Assembly (NCBI RefSeq): GCF_014699005.1
Contig: NZ_JACWZY010000006.1
Span: forward strand, 186,001 to 250,000
From: Spirosoma profusum
Lineage (GTDB): Bacteria > Bacteroidota > Bacteroidia > Cytophagales > Spirosomataceae
Length of the DNA: 64,000 bases
Direction: 5' to 3'
A program made the position numbers and the translations under genes. Position 1 is the first letter of the stretch. Each line of letters opens with the position of its first letter. Below are positions 7,641 through 15,987 of this stretch, piece after piece. The notes below the pieces were generated by a model. The model made no database searches. It had not been told where the DNA came from and saw only the letters and a list, made by a program, of their open reading frames with translations.

Positions 7641-8417
7641 CTAATCCCGACCTGGATTGAATCGCTGGCCGTCGAGTTTGGTGTATTTGAAGTCGGTGAT
7701 ACCCGAAAATTTCGTGTTTTCGAATTGAGTACCCCGAGGGAAATTAGTGTATTTAAAATCGGCGCTTCCCGTAAAACTAGCCTGCCGGAAATCAACGCCT
7801 TCGTCGAATTTCGTGTATTTAAAGTCAGCCGCACGGGTGAAACTGGCCTTCTGGAACGAAGACTTTTCGTCAAATTTCGTGTATTTGAAGTCACTATGCC
7901 CTTTGAATGTCGAGTTGCTAAAATCAGCTGCGTCGCGGAATTTGGTGTATTTAAATAGTGCTTCGTCGCGGAACGTAGTACCCGTAAAAATGGCGCGCTG
8001 GCTGAATGTCGAATATTTGAATGCCGCGTCTTCTTCAAACGTACAGTTTTCGATGGTTACCGATTCCGGGAAATCAGCGTTATAGACAGTGTTGCTGTTG
8101 TTAAAGACTCTTTTGACGTTATTCTCTTCTGAGCGATACGCCAGAAATTTTCCCTGGAATACACAGTTTTTGAACGTAATAGGCGCTTCAACAATACTCA
8201 GATAATGTTGTGTATCTCCCCAGTTTCCATCCTGTACTTCTTTTCGATTGGCCAGATCTGTCAGGTCCAAATCGCCGGTAATGGTAGCATTTTGATACGT
8301 AACGGCCTCTTTACGGTTAATTTTTTCGATAATTTCTTTAGCCGAAACCGACGTTTGGGCAAAGGTGGACGTTAGCGCAACGAGCGTAAGCAGAAAGAAC
8401 GTAGTAAGAAGTTTCAT
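7641..8417 (-). CDS. Secreted pentapeptide-like repeat protein (11-residue variant)
   Basis: A 258-residue protein with a signal peptide ending near STFAQ. The start chosen is the second of two nearby ATGs, giving MKLLTTFF. After a ~60-residue N-terminal part, the rest is a solenoid with Phe every 5 or 6 residues. The 22-residue unit FKYTKFxxxxxFxxxxFxxxAD repeats about six times, as in the Pentapeptide_3 family, which folds as a right-handed beta-helix. Secretion of such a protein is less usual than cytosolic forms. Its function is unknown; a cell-surface scaffold is possible. It is preceded by its own leader and ends at copy C of the hairpin family. Confidence 0.85.
   Translation of the reverse strand: MKLLTTFFLLTLVALTSTFAQTSVSAKEIIEKINRKEAVTYQNATITGDLDLTDLANRKEVQDGNWGDTQHYLSIVEAPITFKNCVFQGKFLAYRSEENNVKRVFNNSNTVYNADFPESVTIENCTFEEDAAFKYSTFSQRAIFTGTTFRDEALFKYTKFRDAADFSNSTFKGHSDFKYTKFDEKSSFQKASFTRAADFKYTKFDEGVDFRQASFTGSADFKYTNFPRGTQFENTKFSGITDFKYTKLDGQRFNPGRD
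7681..8076 (-). repeat. Six tandem 66-bp coding repeats
   Basis: The octamer gtgtattt (or close variant gaatattt in the last unit) starts at 7681, 7747, 7813, 7879, 7945 and 8011, exactly 66 bases apart. Each unit encodes 22 residues of the pentapeptide-like solenoid. Strong nucleotide identity within FKYTKF indicates recent expansion or gene conversion. Confidence 0.85.
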
Positions 8418-8516
8418 GAGCAATTGATTTGTTGTGTTGGTTTTTTATAAAGATGCACATTGATCTCGACGGGTTGCATGATGCCGATGCAGTTCACTTT
8501 TTTGCGTATAAGAAAA

Positions 8517-8558
8517 TTAGTATGCTTGCATAATAATTCGCGAAAATCTACTAGATTT
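8517..8558. promoter_or_regulatory. Two palindromes upstream of marR (candidate operators)
   Basis: The first, 8517-8536, has arms TTAGTATGC and GCATAATAA around TT, with 8 of 9 positions paired. The second, 8544-8558, is the perfect palindrome AAATCTA-C-TAGATTT. MarR-family dimers bind short palindromes of this size in their own promoters, so autoregulation is likely. This is inferred from position. Confidence 0.45.
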
Positions 8559-8589
8559 ACACGGCTAACCATGATTGGAGGGCACGACG

Positions 8590-9060
8590 ATGAAGAAGGA
8601 AAAGACAGTTGATTTTCATATAAAATGGGCCTGGCATTCCATTTCGCGGATGTACAATGCCTACGCAGCCCGGTTCGGCATTACGATGGCCATTGGCTAC
8701 GTACTGCTGAACATCGACCTGGAAGAAGGCACGCCAGCCACTAAAATAGGGCCACTGCTGGGTATGGAACCTCGTTCGCTGGTACGTATGCTGAAAAATC
8801 TGGAAGAGCGTGGTCTGATACGTCGGGAAGTGGATGATAATGACAAACGCTTTGTGCGCATTTATCTGACGGAAGCTGGTAAAATCAAGCGCGAAATGGC
8901 TCGTGATGGTGTGATTCAATTCAACCAGGCCATCCGCGAACGTATACCGCTCGACAAACTGGTTGTTTTTCTGGACGTTATCAAGGAAATCAATCGGATG
9001 GTCGAAGAAGAAAATTCGAAGATTAAAACGACTGAAGCAGAAGAGTTATCGTTGGACTAA
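8590..9060 (+). CDS. MarR family transcriptional regulator
   Basis: A 156-residue protein with the winged helix-turn-helix fold of MarR: helices around TPATKIGPLLGMEPRSLVRMLKNLEERGLI, then the wing RREVDDNDKRFVRIYLTEAG. The start is the ATG at 8590 preceded by GGAGGG at 8577-8582, a rare clear ribosome-binding site for this genome; a TTG further upstream is part of that site. It lies 12 bases before a nucleotidyltransferase-like gene and then the beta-oxidation gene. MarR regulators head fatty-acid degradation operons in many Bacteroidota, so acyl-CoA sensing is a reasonable inference. Confidence 0.93.
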   Translation: MKKEKTVDFHIKWAWHSISRMYNAYAARFGITMAIGYVLLNIDLEEGTPATKIGPLLGMEPRSLVRMLKNLEERGLIRREVDDNDKRFVRIYLTEAGKIKREMARDGVIQFNQAIRERIPLDKLVVFLDVIKEINRMVEEENSKIKTTEAEELSLD

Positions 9061-9072
9061 CGCGCTGAAACT

Positions 9073-9663
9073 ATGCCTGAAATTCTCGAAAATCCTGCTG
9101 AGAACCGGCTAAAAGCGTTTACGCGACTCATGCATACGGCGTCGAAACTGTATCATGCCAACCCGAAAAATCCGCCGAAATCAATGGATATTGCCGATTC
9201 TGACGTAGAGCAGCTGCTGGAAAGTTTGAATCGTCATCAGGTTCAATATTTGCTGGTTGGCGGCATGGCGGGGGTTGTGCATGGGCATGTTCGCACTACG
9301 CAGGACATGGATATCTGGCTTAAATCTGACGATCAGAACAAAGCTAATTTGATTCAGGCGTTGGACGAGAATGGCGTGGCTGGAGCGGCTTATCTAAAAG
9401 ACGTACCACTTATTTTCGGCTGGACATCGGTCGCGGTGGGGAAATATGGCTTCACGCTCGATATGGGCTATTCGCTCAAAGCATTTGGTGAAATTGATTT
9501 TGACGTTTGTTATGAACGGGCAATCGATGCTACGTTTGATGGAATTACGTTCAAAGTAATTCACCTGAATGATTTAATTGCTGAGAAGAAAGCTACGAAT
9601 CGGCCTAAAGATCAAATTGACGTAGACGAATTAATTAAAATCAAAGACAGGAACGCCGAGTAA
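9073..9663 (+). CDS. Nucleotidyltransferase-fold protein (DUF6036/AbiEii-like)
   Basis: A 196-residue protein with the minimal nucleotidyltransferase core: LLVGGMAGVVHGHVRTTQDMDIWL gives the GG motif and a D-x-D metal pair. The C-terminal AEKKATNRPKDQIDVDELIKI is shared with DUF6036 and AbiEii-type proteins. These families include toxin components of toxin-antitoxin and abortive-infection systems, but many members are orphans of unknown role. It sits between marR and the beta-oxidation gene with short gaps, so it looks co-transcribed. No antitoxin partner is adjacent. A role in fatty-acid metabolism is not expected from its fold. Confidence 0.8.
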   Translation: MPEILENPAENRLKAFTRLMHTASKLYHANPKNPPKSMDIADSDVEQLLESLNRHQVQYLLVGGMAGVVHGHVRTTQDMDIWLKSDDQNKANLIQALDENGVAGAAYLKDVPLIFGWTSVAVGKYGFTLDMGYSLKAFGEIDFDVCYERAIDATFDGITFKVIHLNDLIAEKKATNRPKDQIDVDELIKIKDRNAE

Positions 9664-9704
9664 ACGTAGCACTGTTTGATTCGCGTTCCGGGTAAATCAA
9701 AACC

Positions 9705-12170
9705 ATGGAAGCTACCTTAGAAAAACCCAAATCGGAGGGTCGCACCCCACAGACAAAAAAACGTACCATTCGGCGGGTCGCCGTGCTCGGTTCGGGTATT
9801 ATGGGGTCGCGGATTGCGGCTCATTTTGCGAACATCGGCGCCGATGTGTTGCTGCTCGACATTGTCCCGAAAGAACCAAATGCTATTGAACAGGCGAAAG
9901 GCCTTACAACCGATAGCCCGCTGGTTCGCAACCGACCTGTAACCGACGCGTTCCAGACGATGCTCAAAGCTAGTCCGGCGTCGCTCTACAGCCCCAAATT
10001 TGCCGAACGTATCAAACTGGGGAATTTCGATGATAACCTGAAAGAGATTGCTACGTATGATTGGGTTATCGAGGTGGTTGTCGAGCGACTGGATATTAAA
10101 CGGTCTGTTTATGAACGGGTTGAACAATACCGCAAACCCGGTACGTTGATTACGTCCAATACGTCGGGGATTCCGATGCATTTGCTGATTGAGGGACGTA
10201 GCGACGATTTTCGCCGGAATTTCTGCGGTACACACTTTTTCAATCCACCCCGTTACCTCCGCCTGCTTGAAGTTATTCCCGGCCCCGATACCGATCCGGA
10301 TGTCATTGATTTCCTGATGAACTACGGTGATTTGTATCTCGGTAAAACCACCGTATTGTGTAAAGACACGCCGGGCTTCATCGCCAACCGATTGGGTATT
10401 CAGTCGCTGATTCAGACCATTCGCGTATCCGAAGAACTGGGTTTGACGGTAGAAGAAGTTGACAAACTTACGGGGCCAGTGGTTGGTCGGCCGAAATCTG
10501 GTACGTTCCGGCTGTCGGACGTAGTGGGGCTGGATACAACCGTCAACGTAGCGAACAACCTCGTGAAAATGGAGCACGACGAATCACGGGCGTCGTTCGA
10601 GTTGCCGCCGTCAATGCAGAAGTTGATGGAAAATAAATGGCTGGGCGATAAAACCGGTCAGGGTTATTACAAGAAAATAAAGGACGAAAAAGGCCAGACG
10701 CTAATTCTGGCTCTCGATCTGAAAACCTTCGAATACAAGCCGTCGGTCAAGGTTAAGTTTGCTACGTTGGAGGGCACCAAAGCCATTGATAGCCTGAAGA
10801 AACGATTCCCGATACTGCTCGCTGGCAAAGACAAAGCGGGCGAGTTCTACCGCCAAACGTTTGCCGATGGATTCCGCTACGCTACGTATCGCATTCCCGA
10901 AATCTCGGACGAACTTTACCGGATCGATGCGGCCATTACAGCGGGCTTCGGGTGGCAAATGGGTTTGTTCGAAACCTGGGATGCTATCGGCGTTCGGAAA
11001 GGCGTAGAGCTGATTGAATCGCTTGGGCAGAAGCCTGCTCAATGGGTTTACGACATGCTCGACGCTGGTTTCGATGCATTCTATAAAATCGAAGGGGGCA
11101 AGCGGATGTATTACGACATTCCGACGAAAAGCTACAAAGCCATTCCCGGTACGGAAGCGTTTACGATTCTTGAGAATCTCCGGGGGGACGGTCCCAGCAA
11201 CAACGTCGTCTGGAAAAATAATGACGCATCGATTTACGATCTGGGTGATGGTATTCTGAACGTCGAGTTTCATAGCAAAATGAATACGTTCGGACAGGGC
11301 GTATCGGAGGCTTTACAGAAAGGCGTTTCGCTGGCTGAGAAAGATTTCCGCGGGCTCGTTGTTGGCAATGATTCGACTGAAGCGTTTTCGGCAGGTGCCA
11401 ATCTGGCGATGCTCTTCATGTTTGCCGTTGAGCAGGAATTCGACGAGGTGAATCTAATGATTGCCCAGTTTCAGAAACTGATTACGCGGCTTCGGTATTC
11501 GTCTGTTCCGGTGGTGGTAGCTCCACATACACTTACGCTAGGGGGCGGTTGCGAAGCCGTACTTCATGCCGATAAAGTGGTAGCGCACGCTGAAAGCTAC
11601 ATTGGGCTAGTGGAAGTGGGCGTCGGCCTGATTCCGGCGGGTGGAGGTACTAAAGAGATGGCCGCTCGTGCGTCGGACCTGTACCAGACCGGCGACCCAG
11701 AACTGAACATTCTTCAGAGTGCGTTCATGAACATCGCTACGGCTAAAGTTTCGACTTCGGCGCAGGAAGCCCGCGACATGAACTACCTCCGTTCCACTGA
11801 TCAGATTGTCCTGAACCGAAGTCGATTACTGGCCGAAGCCAAACAAGCCGCCATCGAACTGGCCGAAAATGGCTACACGCAGCCCAAGCCACGTAAGGAC
11901 ATTAAAGTTCAGGGAAAAACCGGTATTGCGCTGTTCAAAGCAGGCGTTGCGGCTATGCGCATGGGCAACTACATCTCAGACCACGATGCAAAAATAGCAG
12001 ATAAACTGGCCTACGTTATTTGCGGTGGCGATTTAAGCAGTCCACAGAACGTATCAGAGCAGTACTTACTTGATTTGGAACGGGAAGCATTCTTATCTCT
12101 GACAGGTGAGAAAAAGACGCTGGAACGGATTCAGAGTTTGTTGACAGGTGGTAAGGCGTTACGGAATTAA
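9705..12170 (+). CDS. 3-hydroxyacyl-CoA dehydrogenase / enoyl-CoA hydratase (FadN-type)
   Basis: An 821-residue bifunctional beta-oxidation enzyme. The NAD-binding domain begins with VAVLGSGIMGSRIAAHFA (GxGxxG at residues 29-34), followed by the dehydrogenase C-terminal domains. The hydratase/isomerase domain is C-terminal (from about residue 510), with AFSAGANLAML, GGGCEAVLHAD and EVGVGLIPAGGG; the two catalytic Glu positions appear present. This order is the FadN arrangement, opposite to E. coli FadB. It hydrates enoyl-CoA and oxidises 3-hydroxyacyl-CoA. A thiolase and acyl-CoA dehydrogenase usually follow in such operons; here a terminator follows instead. Confidence 0.92.
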   Translation: MEATLEKPKSEGRTPQTKKRTIRRVAVLGSGIMGSRIAAHFANIGADVLLLDIVPKEPNAIEQAKGLTTDSPLVRNRPVTDAFQTMLKASPASLYSPKFAERIKLGNFDDNLKEIATYDWVIEVVVERLDIKRSVYERVEQYRKPGTLITSNTSGIPMHLLIEGRSDDFRRNFCGTHFFNPPRYLRLLEVIPGPDTDPDVIDFLMNYGDLYLGKTTVLCKDTPGFIANRLGIQSLIQTIRVSEELGLTVEEVDKLTGPVVGRPKSGTFRLSDVVGLDTTVNVANNLVKMEHDESRASFELPPSMQKLMENKWLGDKTGQGYYKKIKDEKGQTLILALDLKTFEYKPSVKVKFATLEGTKAIDSLKKRFPILLAGKDKAGEFYRQTFADGFRYATYRIPEISDELYRIDAAITAGFGWQMGLFETWDAIGVRKGVELIESLGQKPAQWVYDMLDAGFDAFYKIEGGKRMYYDIPTKSYKAIPGTEAFTILENLRGDGPSNNVVWKNNDASIYDLGDGILNVEFHSKMNTFGQGVSEALQKGVSLAEKDFRGLVVGNDSTEAFSAGANLAMLFMFAVEQEFDEVNLMIAQFQKLITRLRYSSVPVVVAPHTLTLGGGCEAVLHADKVVAHAESYIGLVEVGVGLIPAGGGTKEMAARASDLYQTGDPELNILQSAFMNIATAKVSTSAQEARDMNYLRSTDQIVLNRSRLLAEAKQAAIELAENGYTQPKPRKDIKVQGKTGIALFKAGVAAMRMGNYISDHDAKIADKLAYVICGGDLSSPQNVSEQYLLDLEREAFLSLTGEKKTLERIQSLLTGGKALRN

Positions 12171-12180
12171 ATGATTGATA

Positions 12181-12233
12181 GCCTGGGTGTTTGATATATG
12201 GCAACTGCTACGTCAAACACCCAGGCTTGTTTT
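12181..12233. terminator. Terminator after the beta-oxidation gene
   Basis: The perfect 14-base arms GCCTGGGTGTTTGA (12181-12194) and its complement (12213-12226) are followed by TTGTTTT. The hairpin starts 10 bases past the stop codon, so the operon ends here without a thiolase gene. Confidence 0.8.
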
Positions 12234-12284
12234 ATCCAGATCACTAGAGTCTGATTTGTTGAAGTGCTTACCTAAAATTTTGGT

Positions 12285-12707
12285 ATGAGTACAAGCGTCA
12301 CTATAAAGGAAGGAATGACGTATCGGCAAATTCAGGAAGCTGTCTCAGCGGAATGGCCTTTGTTGACGCTTGTACTTTATTTCCCTACGACTGCTTTCTA
12401 TAAAGAAGGGCATTTTGCGGAAGATTGCTACGTTGATCCTGACTATGAACTTGTCAGGAAAAAACCAACCGCCGAACCTATCCACGTAACAGGTGATATG
12501 TTTCAGACAACGTTGCGGGATCTGTTCTATAAAGATTATTATTTAGAGGTAGACATTGCCTATCGATACAACCCGAATACGTTCAACCTACCCGGCAAAA
12601 CGCTGGATCAAAAACAGGAAGATGTTCAGCGCTGGTGGCAAAGGGTTGAAATGACGCATGGCCGAAAACCAAATGCCGCCGACATATTTGAGCCCGTCAA
12701 TTCCTGA
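12285..12707 (+). CDS. Hypothetical protein, 140 residues
   Basis: A soluble acidic protein without signal peptide or transmembrane helix. It starts MTYRQIQEAVSAEWP after a short lead and is rich in Tyr, Phe and Trp (VDIAYRYNPNTFNLPGKTLDQKQEDVQRWWQRVE). I do not recognise a family. It lies between two hairpins, is convergent with dedA and probably has its own promoter. Codon use, including a GCTACGTT site, looks like that of its neighbours, so it is likely a real native gene. Confidence 0.7.
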   Translation: MSTSVTIKEGMTYRQIQEAVSAEWPLLTLVLYFPTTAFYKEGHFAEDCYVDPDYELVRKKPTAEPIHVTGDMFQTTLRDLFYKDYYLEVDIAYRYNPNTFNLPGKTLDQKQEDVQRWWQRVEMTHGRKPNAADIFEPVNS

Positions 12708-12740
12708 GGAATGTAGTAAGCATGAAAACGGGATTTCACA

Positions 12741-13382
12741 TTATACTTTCTCGACCCGGTTCTCTTTTCTGGCATTCAGGTAACCTTTCACAACGGTGAA
12801 CGTAGTGACAGCCAGGAAGAAAATAATAATCCAGTGGACGTAGTTGATAATCCACGGAAATTTCTCGCCGAAATAAAAACCACCCCCCACCAACGTAATG
12901 ACCCAAATCGCACCGCCGATTACGTTATAGAGCATGAAATAGGGGAAAGGCATGTGAATCAGACCCGCCAGCAGTGGCGCAAACGTGCGGACAACCGGCA
13001 GAAACCGAGCTACAATCAGCGCACTGTTTCCATAACGTAGGAAAGCCGCCCGCGTATTCTCAATATATTTTTGTTTAAAAAATAGCGAGTCGGGCCGGTC
13101 CTTGATTTTTCCACCGAAATAGTAGCCCGTTACGTAGCCGGTAAGTGAACCGAGCACAGCCGCGCCGAAAATGCAGATGAGTAATAGCCAAAGCGGTACG
13201 TTTAGCAGTTTAGTCCCGGCAAAAACGCCCGATAGAAACAAGAGATAATCGCCCGGCAGGAAGAAGCCAAAGAACAGACCATTTTCTACGAAGATAATCA
13301 ACGTAATAAGCACCAGTCCCCCCGTCCGAATAATCTCTTCGGAATTCAACAGATACCGGAAAAATTCAATAATCTGATCCAT
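12741..13382 (-). CDS. DedA family membrane protein
   Basis: A 213-residue integral membrane protein starting at MDQIIEFF; an upstream in-frame ATG would translate part of a hairpin. It has the DedA/SNARE-associated signature: VENGLFFGFFLPGDYLLFLSG near the N-terminus and ARFLPVVRTFAPLLAG in the middle, with several hydrophobic helices and a basic C-terminus. Family members act as undecaprenyl-phosphate or phospholipid flippases and support membrane homeostasis. It lies downstream of the ABC-F gene, separated by an inverted repeat. Confidence 0.92.
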   Translation of the reverse strand: MDQIIEFFRYLLNSEEIIRTGGLVLITLIIFVENGLFFGFFLPGDYLLFLSGVFAGTKLLNVPLWLLLICIFGAAVLGSLTGYVTGYYFGGKIKDRPDSLFFKQKYIENTRAAFLRYGNSALIVARFLPVVRTFAPLLAGLIHMPFPYFMLYNVIGGAIWVITLVGGGFYFGEKFPWIINYVHWIIIFFLAVTTFTVVKGYLNARKENRVEKV

Positions 13383-13412
13383 GGTTAAGAGTGAAACCGG
13401 GCCGCCGGTGCG

Positions 13413-13469
13413 GAGTGAAAGAGTAAAAGAGCGAATGAAGGAGAGAATCACTCATTCGCTCTTTCACTC
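13413..13469 (-). terminator. Inverted repeat after the ABC-F gene
   Basis: Arms at 13428-13438 and 13452-13462 (AGAGCGAATGA and its complement) continue outward, after a small bulge, into GAGTGAA (13413-13419) and TTCACTC (13463-13469). The hairpin begins one base beyond the ABC-F stop codon. It may act as a weak terminator or mRNA 3' stabiliser ahead of dedA. Confidence 0.6.
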
Positions 13470-13470
13470 T

Positions 13471-15366
13471 TTAAATATAGTCCGCTAACTCCAGCCAGCG
13501 GTCTGATTTTTCGGCGATACTTTTGTCAATCTCTTCAATTTCACGTGCCCAGGCTGTTAGCTGTTCGTGATGCCCACCGGTATTCAGTAGACCGACAACT
13601 TCGGCTTTCCGTTGCTCCAGCGACTCAATTTCTTTTTCAAGAGTTTCGTACTCGCGTATTTCCTTGAACGACAGCTTTTTCTTGGCACCAGCAGCCGGGC
13701 TTGTTGCGGATGAAACTACAACGGGCGTCGATTGGTTCTTTGCCGGCGACGCTACTGGTTTATCATTTTGTGACGTACCCGTTTTCGGCTGCGAATCACG
13801 CCAAATTCGGTAGTCGGTATAATTGCCCGGATAATCACGGACTTTGCCTTCACCCTCCAGCACAAATACGTGCTCAACAAGCCGATCCATGAAGTAGCGA
13901 TCGTGCGTAACAATCAGAACACATCCCGAAAAATTGAGCAAGAACTCTTCTAGTACGTTCAGTGTCGTGATGTCGAGGTCGTTGGTGGGCTCGTCTAGGA
14001 TCAGGAAATTCGGGTTTTGCACCAGCACCAGCAACAATTGCAACCTACGTTTTTCGCCCCCGCTCAGTTTCGATACGAAGTCATATTGTTTCTGGCGATT
14101 GAACAAAAAACGAGTTAGCAACTGTGTAGCGGTAATTGTGTCGCCATTCGCGAGTTTCATAACTTCCGCTACGTCCTGTACTACGTCGATAACGCGCTGA
14201 TTTTCGGGTAAATCGAGTTCAGTTTGGGTATAGTAGCCAAATTTTACCGTACCGCCCGTCGTGATCTTGCCTGAATCGGGACGTAGCAGACCGGTTAGCA
14301 TATTCATCAGCGTGGTTTTACCCATGCCGTTTTTGCCGATGAGACCAACGCGGTCGGGGCGTTTGAACGTGTAGTTGAAATGGTCGAGTAATACCTTGTC
14401 GCCGAAGCGTTTACTCAGGTTTTCGACTTCCAGAATTTTGCTGCCCAACCGCGTCATGCGCAGGTTCAGATCAAGTTCGCCGTCGCTACGTTTGCCGCCG
14501 ACTTTATCTTTCAGTTCGTCAAACGCATCGATTCGGTACTGTGCTTTGGTGCCCCGCGCTTTCGGTTGCCGACGCATCCATTCTAGTTCGCGCCGAAACG
14601 TATTTCTGTCTTTGGTTAACTCAGAGGCTGCGGCTGCTTCGCGCTCGTCTTTCTTTTCCAGAAAGTAGGCGTAATTGCCTTTGTACGTATAAAGTTGCCC
14701 TTCGTCCATCTCCGCAATCTGATTGCAGACCCGGTCTAGAAAATAACGGTCGTGCGATACCATTAGCAACGTACCGTTATTAGTATTCAGGTGATTTTCG
14801 AGGTATTCAATGGCTTCCAGATCGAGGTGGTTGGTCGGCTCGTCGAGGATAAGCAGATCAGGATTCTGAATCAGCACCCGCGCCAGTGCTACCCGCTTCC
14901 GCTGACCACCCGACAGCAAATGAACCGGCTGCGTTACGTCCTGAATGCCCAGTTCACCCAGAATCTGCCGGATTTGCGACTCATAATCCCAGGCTTCTAG
15001 CTTTTCCATGTCGGCCATGGCGCGTTCGAGTGCAGCCGGATCATCGTTGACGAGGGCGTGTTCATAGGCACGTACCGCGTCGAGTTGAGCACTTTCACCC
15101 GCCAGCACTACTTCCATAACGGTCAGTGCATTGTTGAGTTCGGGCTGCTGGTCGAGATAGCCTACGCTGATGTCTTTCCGTTGGCTGACAATTCCTGAAT
15201 CGGGCGGCATGGCTCCTGCCAGAATCGACAGCAAGGTTGTTTTGCCTGATCCATTGGCACCGACGATAGCTACTTTATCGCCCCGATTAACGCCAAAGGT
15301 CAGGTTTTTGAAGAGAATGCGGTCGCCGTAGGACTTGGTTAAATTTTCGGCTGATAGGTAATTCAT
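13471..15366 (-). CDS. ABC-F family ATPase, Uup-like
   Basis: A 631-residue protein with two tandem ABC ATPase domains and no membrane segment. Domain 1 has Walker A GANGSGKTT, signature LSGGQRKR and Walker B LLILDEPTNHLD; domain 2 has GKNGMGKTT, LSGGEKRR and FLILDEPTNDLD. The linker between them is the charged ABC-F P-site-tRNA interaction motif. The C-terminal ~75 residues are a coiled coil (EYETLEKEIESLEQRKAEV), which points to Uup. In the family these ATPases act on the ribosome or, for Uup, also influence DNA precision. A Ser/Pro/Ala/Thr-rich linker precedes the coiled coil. Confidence 0.93.
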   Translation of the reverse strand: MNYLSAENLTKSYGDRILFKNLTFGVNRGDKVAIVGANGSGKTTLLSILAGAMPPDSGIVSQRKDISVGYLDQQPELNNALTVMEVVLAGESAQLDAVRAYEHALVNDDPAALERAMADMEKLEAWDYESQIRQILGELGIQDVTQPVHLLSGGQRKRVALARVLIQNPDLLILDEPTNHLDLEAIEYLENHLNTNNGTLLMVSHDRYFLDRVCNQIAEMDEGQLYTYKGNYAYFLEKKDEREAAAASELTKDRNTFRRELEWMRRQPKARGTKAQYRIDAFDELKDKVGGKRSDGELDLNLRMTRLGSKILEVENLSKRFGDKVLLDHFNYTFKRPDRVGLIGKNGMGKTTLMNMLTGLLRPDSGKITTGGTVKFGYYTQTELDLPENQRVIDVVQDVAEVMKLANGDTITATQLLTRFLFNRQKQYDFVSKLSGGEKRRLQLLLVLVQNPNFLILDEPTNDLDITTLNVLEEFLLNFSGCVLIVTHDRYFMDRLVEHVFVLEGEGKVRDYPGNYTDYRIWRDSQPKTGTSQNDKPVASPAKNQSTPVVVSSATSPAAGAKKKLSFKEIREYETLEKEIESLEQRKAEVVGLLNTGGHHEQLTAWAREIEEIDKSIAEKSDRWLELADYI

Positions 15367-15394
15367 GAGGTGAAGCTTTCTCGCTAAAGTTCTG

Positions 15395-15772
15395 TTAACG
15401 AGGAGGTAAAAGAATCAAGTCTAACTGGGAAACACGTTCGAATGCGTTGTCGCCAGTTATGAGTGGTAGGCCTGTCATTCGGGCTGAAGCTGCTACAATT
15501 GAATCCATAAGTTTCATTCGTGAAGCCCTGCGAACTTTAATCGCTTCTGTTTTAACTTGTGGAGTTAACTCGACTATAACGCAGTCGTTTAGCAAGCTTT
15601 TAATCAGTTTACGTTCTTCAGCAGGTTGATTGGGTTTACATTGCATCTCTAACTCTGTGAATACAGAGATATAAACTATCTGGTCTGCCAGTAAGGTACT
15701 GAGCAATTCGTCACCTTCCAGCAGGCGGATTAATCCATTTGTGTCCACAAAAAGGCCAGTTGGATTATTCAT
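15395..15772 (-). CDS. PIN-domain toxin (VapC-like)
   Basis: A 125-residue PIN nuclease counting from MNNPTGLFVDTNG; an ATG four codons earlier is also possible. The acidic metal-binding residues are D10 (FVDTN), E40 (FTELE), D89 (MDSIVA) and D107 (TGDNAF), so the active site looks complete. VapC toxins cleave tRNA or rRNA. The start overlaps the end of the upstream antitoxin gene by 8 bases, which indicates translational coupling. It lies 28 bases before the ABC-F start on the same strand. Confidence 0.88.
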   Translation of the reverse strand: MNNPTGLFVDTNGLIRLLEGDELLSTLLADQIVYISVFTELEMQCKPNQPAEERKLIKSLLNDCVIVELTPQVKTEAIKVRRASRMKLMDSIVAASARMTGLPLITGDNAFERVSQLDLILLPPR

Positions 15773-15923
15773 CTCGTAATTCACGCTGGTATGAGAGGCT
15801 ATCTTTCCCCCATTTCAATTTGCCAGCATATTTTTGAACATTCAACTCATTAGGCTGCTTCAATTGCCGAAGTTTCTCAACAATCTCACCCTTTGAGGCT
15901 GCTTTACTAAGTTTGATCGTCAT
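15765..15923 (-). CDS. Small antitoxin partner of the PIN toxin
   Basis: A 52-residue protein from the ATG giving MTIKLSKAASKGEIVEKL; longer versions would extend through the promoter. It has a short N-terminal beta-helix part (IKLSKAASKGEIVEKLRQL), which may form the DNA-binding half, and a basic, Trp/Tyr-containing tail (YAGKLKWGKDSLSYQRELRDE) likely to wrap the toxin. Its small size and place in front of the PIN gene define it; sequence similarity to a named antitoxin family is not evident to me. Confidence 0.75.
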   Translation of the reverse strand: MTIKLSKAASKGEIVEKLRQLKQPNELNVQKYAGKLKWGKDSLSYQRELRDE

Positions 15924-15953
15924 ATTAATGCAGGAAATAAAACTGTGACTCCA

Positions 15954-15961
15954 CAAAGGTA
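15954..15961 (-). promoter_or_regulatory. Candidate -7 box of the toxin-antitoxin operon
   Basis: The minus strand reads TACCTTTG, matching TAnnTTTG, about 31 bases before the antitoxin start. It lies 18 bases from a divergent -7 box for the next gene, so the two promoters face away from each other in a 98-base region. Confidence 0.45.
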
Positions 15962-15979
15962 CAACAAAGCAATCGTTCG

Positions 15980-15987
15980 TACTTTTG
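15980..15987 (+). promoter_or_regulatory. Candidate -7 box of the FGE-fold gene
   Basis: TACTTTTG on the plus strand fits TAnnTTTG and lies 34 bases before the ATG at 16022. Antitoxin binding to the shared divergent region could affect this promoter. Confidence 0.45.

Noticed and set aside
7622..8038. 138-codon frame overlapping the pentapeptide-like gene
   Set aside because: It is a shifted reading of the repeats, giving a low-complexity Thr/Asn/Arg sequence.
7681..8076. 66-bp tandem repeats as a CRISPR-like array
   Set aside because: Units are contiguous and lie within a coding frame with no spacers; they encode a repeat protein.
9717..10577. 286-codon minus-strand frame inside the beta-oxidation gene
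   Set aside because: It is fully antisense to a well-conserved enzyme and has no motif.
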